From an uncultured Bacillota bacterium (GTDB taxonomy: Bacteria > Bacillota > Clostridia > Peptostreptococcales > Anaerovoracaceae): DNA of 6,070 nucleotides. The stretch spans positions 1 to 6,070 of the forward strand of contig CAMNJK010000101.1 in NCBI GenBank assembly GCA_946541435.1. Direction: 5' to 3'. Of the stretch, positions 5,461 through 6,070 are shown piece by piece; the stretch's first letter is position 1, and every line of letters starts with the position of its first letter. The notes under the pieces are model-generated. The model was given only the letters and a program-made list of their open reading frames with translations, made no database searches and was not told the DNA's origin. A program made the translations under genes and the position numbers.

Positions 5461-6070
5461 CTACCAGCTTCCGCCGCCGCCTCCGCCGGCACCGCCGCCG
5501 CCGGAGAAGGAACCGCCGCCGCTGCCGCCCGAGGGGCTTGAGGTCATGCTGCTGGTCATGGAGGACATCATGTTGTCCATGGCGTCCATCATGATGATGG
5601 AGTTGAACGCGCCGCCGTGCCCGTACCGGTAGGTATCATACCACTGGGGCGGCTGGGTGGCCAGGGCGGCGAAGTTTTTAGCGTAAACATCGGTGACGCC
5701 CAGGGCGTAGGCAAAGGCCAGGTTCCGGTAGAAGTATCCCGGATCCTGTTCCGCCAGCATTTCCATGCGGTCCTTCTCCGCCAGCTCCAGGAAGCGCTTG
5801 TAGCCGCGGATCTTCCCCAGCGCCTCCGTATAGAAGTCCGTCCGCCGCTCGCAGAGCTCCGAAAGGATGAAGAGAAGGAAGCACATGCCCATGCCGATCA
5901 CGAATGGGATGATCTGATAGGACATGGGGGCATCGAAGAGCACGCCTATTCCGAAGCCCAGCAGGATCAGGATGGCCCAGCCGATGAAGCCAAACACATA
6001 TGCGAAGGCTTTCCTGCGGGGGCCGGTGATCCATTTGCTGATTCCGGTGAAGCCTGCGATGGGCAGGACC
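5461..6070 (-). CDS. DUF2207-type membrane protein, C-terminal part (5' end beyond window)
   Basis: The frame is open from the right edge to the TAG at 5461-5463, giving 202 visible residues. A GTG at 5997 could be read as a start, but the reading frame continues upstream without a stop (ITGPRRKAFAYVFG), so this is better seen as the end of a longer protein; DUF2207 proteins are usually around 550-650 residues. Two membrane helices are visible (about FAYVFGFIGWAILILL and QIIPFVIGMGMCFLLFIL), followed by the cytoplasmic helical block typical of the family: KIRGYKRFLELAEKDRMEML, then EQDPGYFYRNLAFAYALGV, then PPQWYDTY. Next come a Met-rich stretch (IIMMDAMDNMMSSMTSSM) and a Gly/Ser tail ending in GGGGGGSW. 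The function is unknown. It precedes the HerA-like ATPase by 64 bases on the same strand. Confidence 0.85.
   Translation of the reverse strand, partial: VLPIAGFTGISKWITGPRRKAFAYVFGFIGWAILILLGFGIGVLFDAPMSYQIIPFVIGMGMCFLLFILSELCERRTDFYTEALGKIRGYKRFLELAEKDRMEMLAEQDPGYFYRNLAFAYALGVTDVYAKNFAALATQPPQWYDTYRYGHGGAFNSIIMMDAMDNMMSSMTSSMTSSPSGGSGGGSFSGGGGAGGGGGGSW
5464..5538 (-). repeat. Gly/Ser-rich low-complexity tail ending in Ser-Trp
   Basis: The last 25 codons of the DUF2207 protein encode 15 Gly, several Ser, one Phe and a terminal Trp. On the plus strand this appears as runs of ccgccg. Similar Gly-rich tails ending in SW occur in DUF2207 and TPM/YgcG-type membrane proteins (family knowledge), so it is a genuine protein feature and not a frame artefact. 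Confidence 0.85.

Noticed and set aside
5397..5492. Longer start for the HerA-like protein at position 5492, adding 32 residues
   Set aside because: It would overlap the final codons of the DUF2207 gene, has no good ribosome site, and the extra residues resemble no DUF853 N-terminus.

Overview
The window most likely comes from a gut-type Clostridia/Firmicutes bacterium. This is inferred from strong AGGAGG-type ribosome-binding sites, TTGACA/TATATT-type promoters in AT-rich gaps between GC-rich genes, and gene families (DUF3793, DUF6110-like, a Clostridia-style flavodoxin) that I associate with that group. All six genes that I can support lie on the minus strand, so the window reads in biological order from its right end to its left end.

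Layout in transcription order. (1) 5461-6070: the C-terminal part of a DUF2207-type membrane protein, cut by the right window edge, with a Gly-rich tail ending in Ser-Trp. (2) 3735-5396: a HerA-like/DUF853 (YjgR family) ATPase with intact Walker A and B motifs and five 11-residue Ala/Lys/Glu repeats near its C-terminus. (3) 3498-3734: a gap with a good extended -10 promoter and a 12-bp hairpin with a GAGA loop in the presumed leader. (4) 3213-3497: a small DUF6110-like protein with one hydrophobic segment and an N-terminal HxCxxC. (5) 1128-3206: a P1B-like metal-transport ATPase that has Tyr-Ser-Cys where Cys-Pro-Cys is usual. (6) 1040-1080: its intrinsic terminator. (7) 940-995: a near-consensus promoter with a palindrome of DtxR/IdeR type at the predicted transcription start. 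(8) 335-892: a DUF3793 protein. (9) 1-274: the N-terminal part of a flavodoxin, cut by the left edge.

How the parts may work together. The left module looks like an iron-limitation unit: a predicted metal-dependent repressor site controls DUF3793 and a flavodoxin, which can stand in for ferredoxin when iron is scarce. The middle module is a two-gene metal-transport operon in which a small membrane protein carrying a possible metal ligand set is translationally linked to an ATPase that lacks the usual N-terminal CxxC. The right module pairs a HerA-like ATPase with a DUF2207 membrane protein; its job is unknown. No mobile element, CRISPR array, tRNA or rRNA was seen. The best candidates for something undescribed are the atypical ATPase with its small partner and leader hairpin, and the DUF3793-flavodoxin iron switch.
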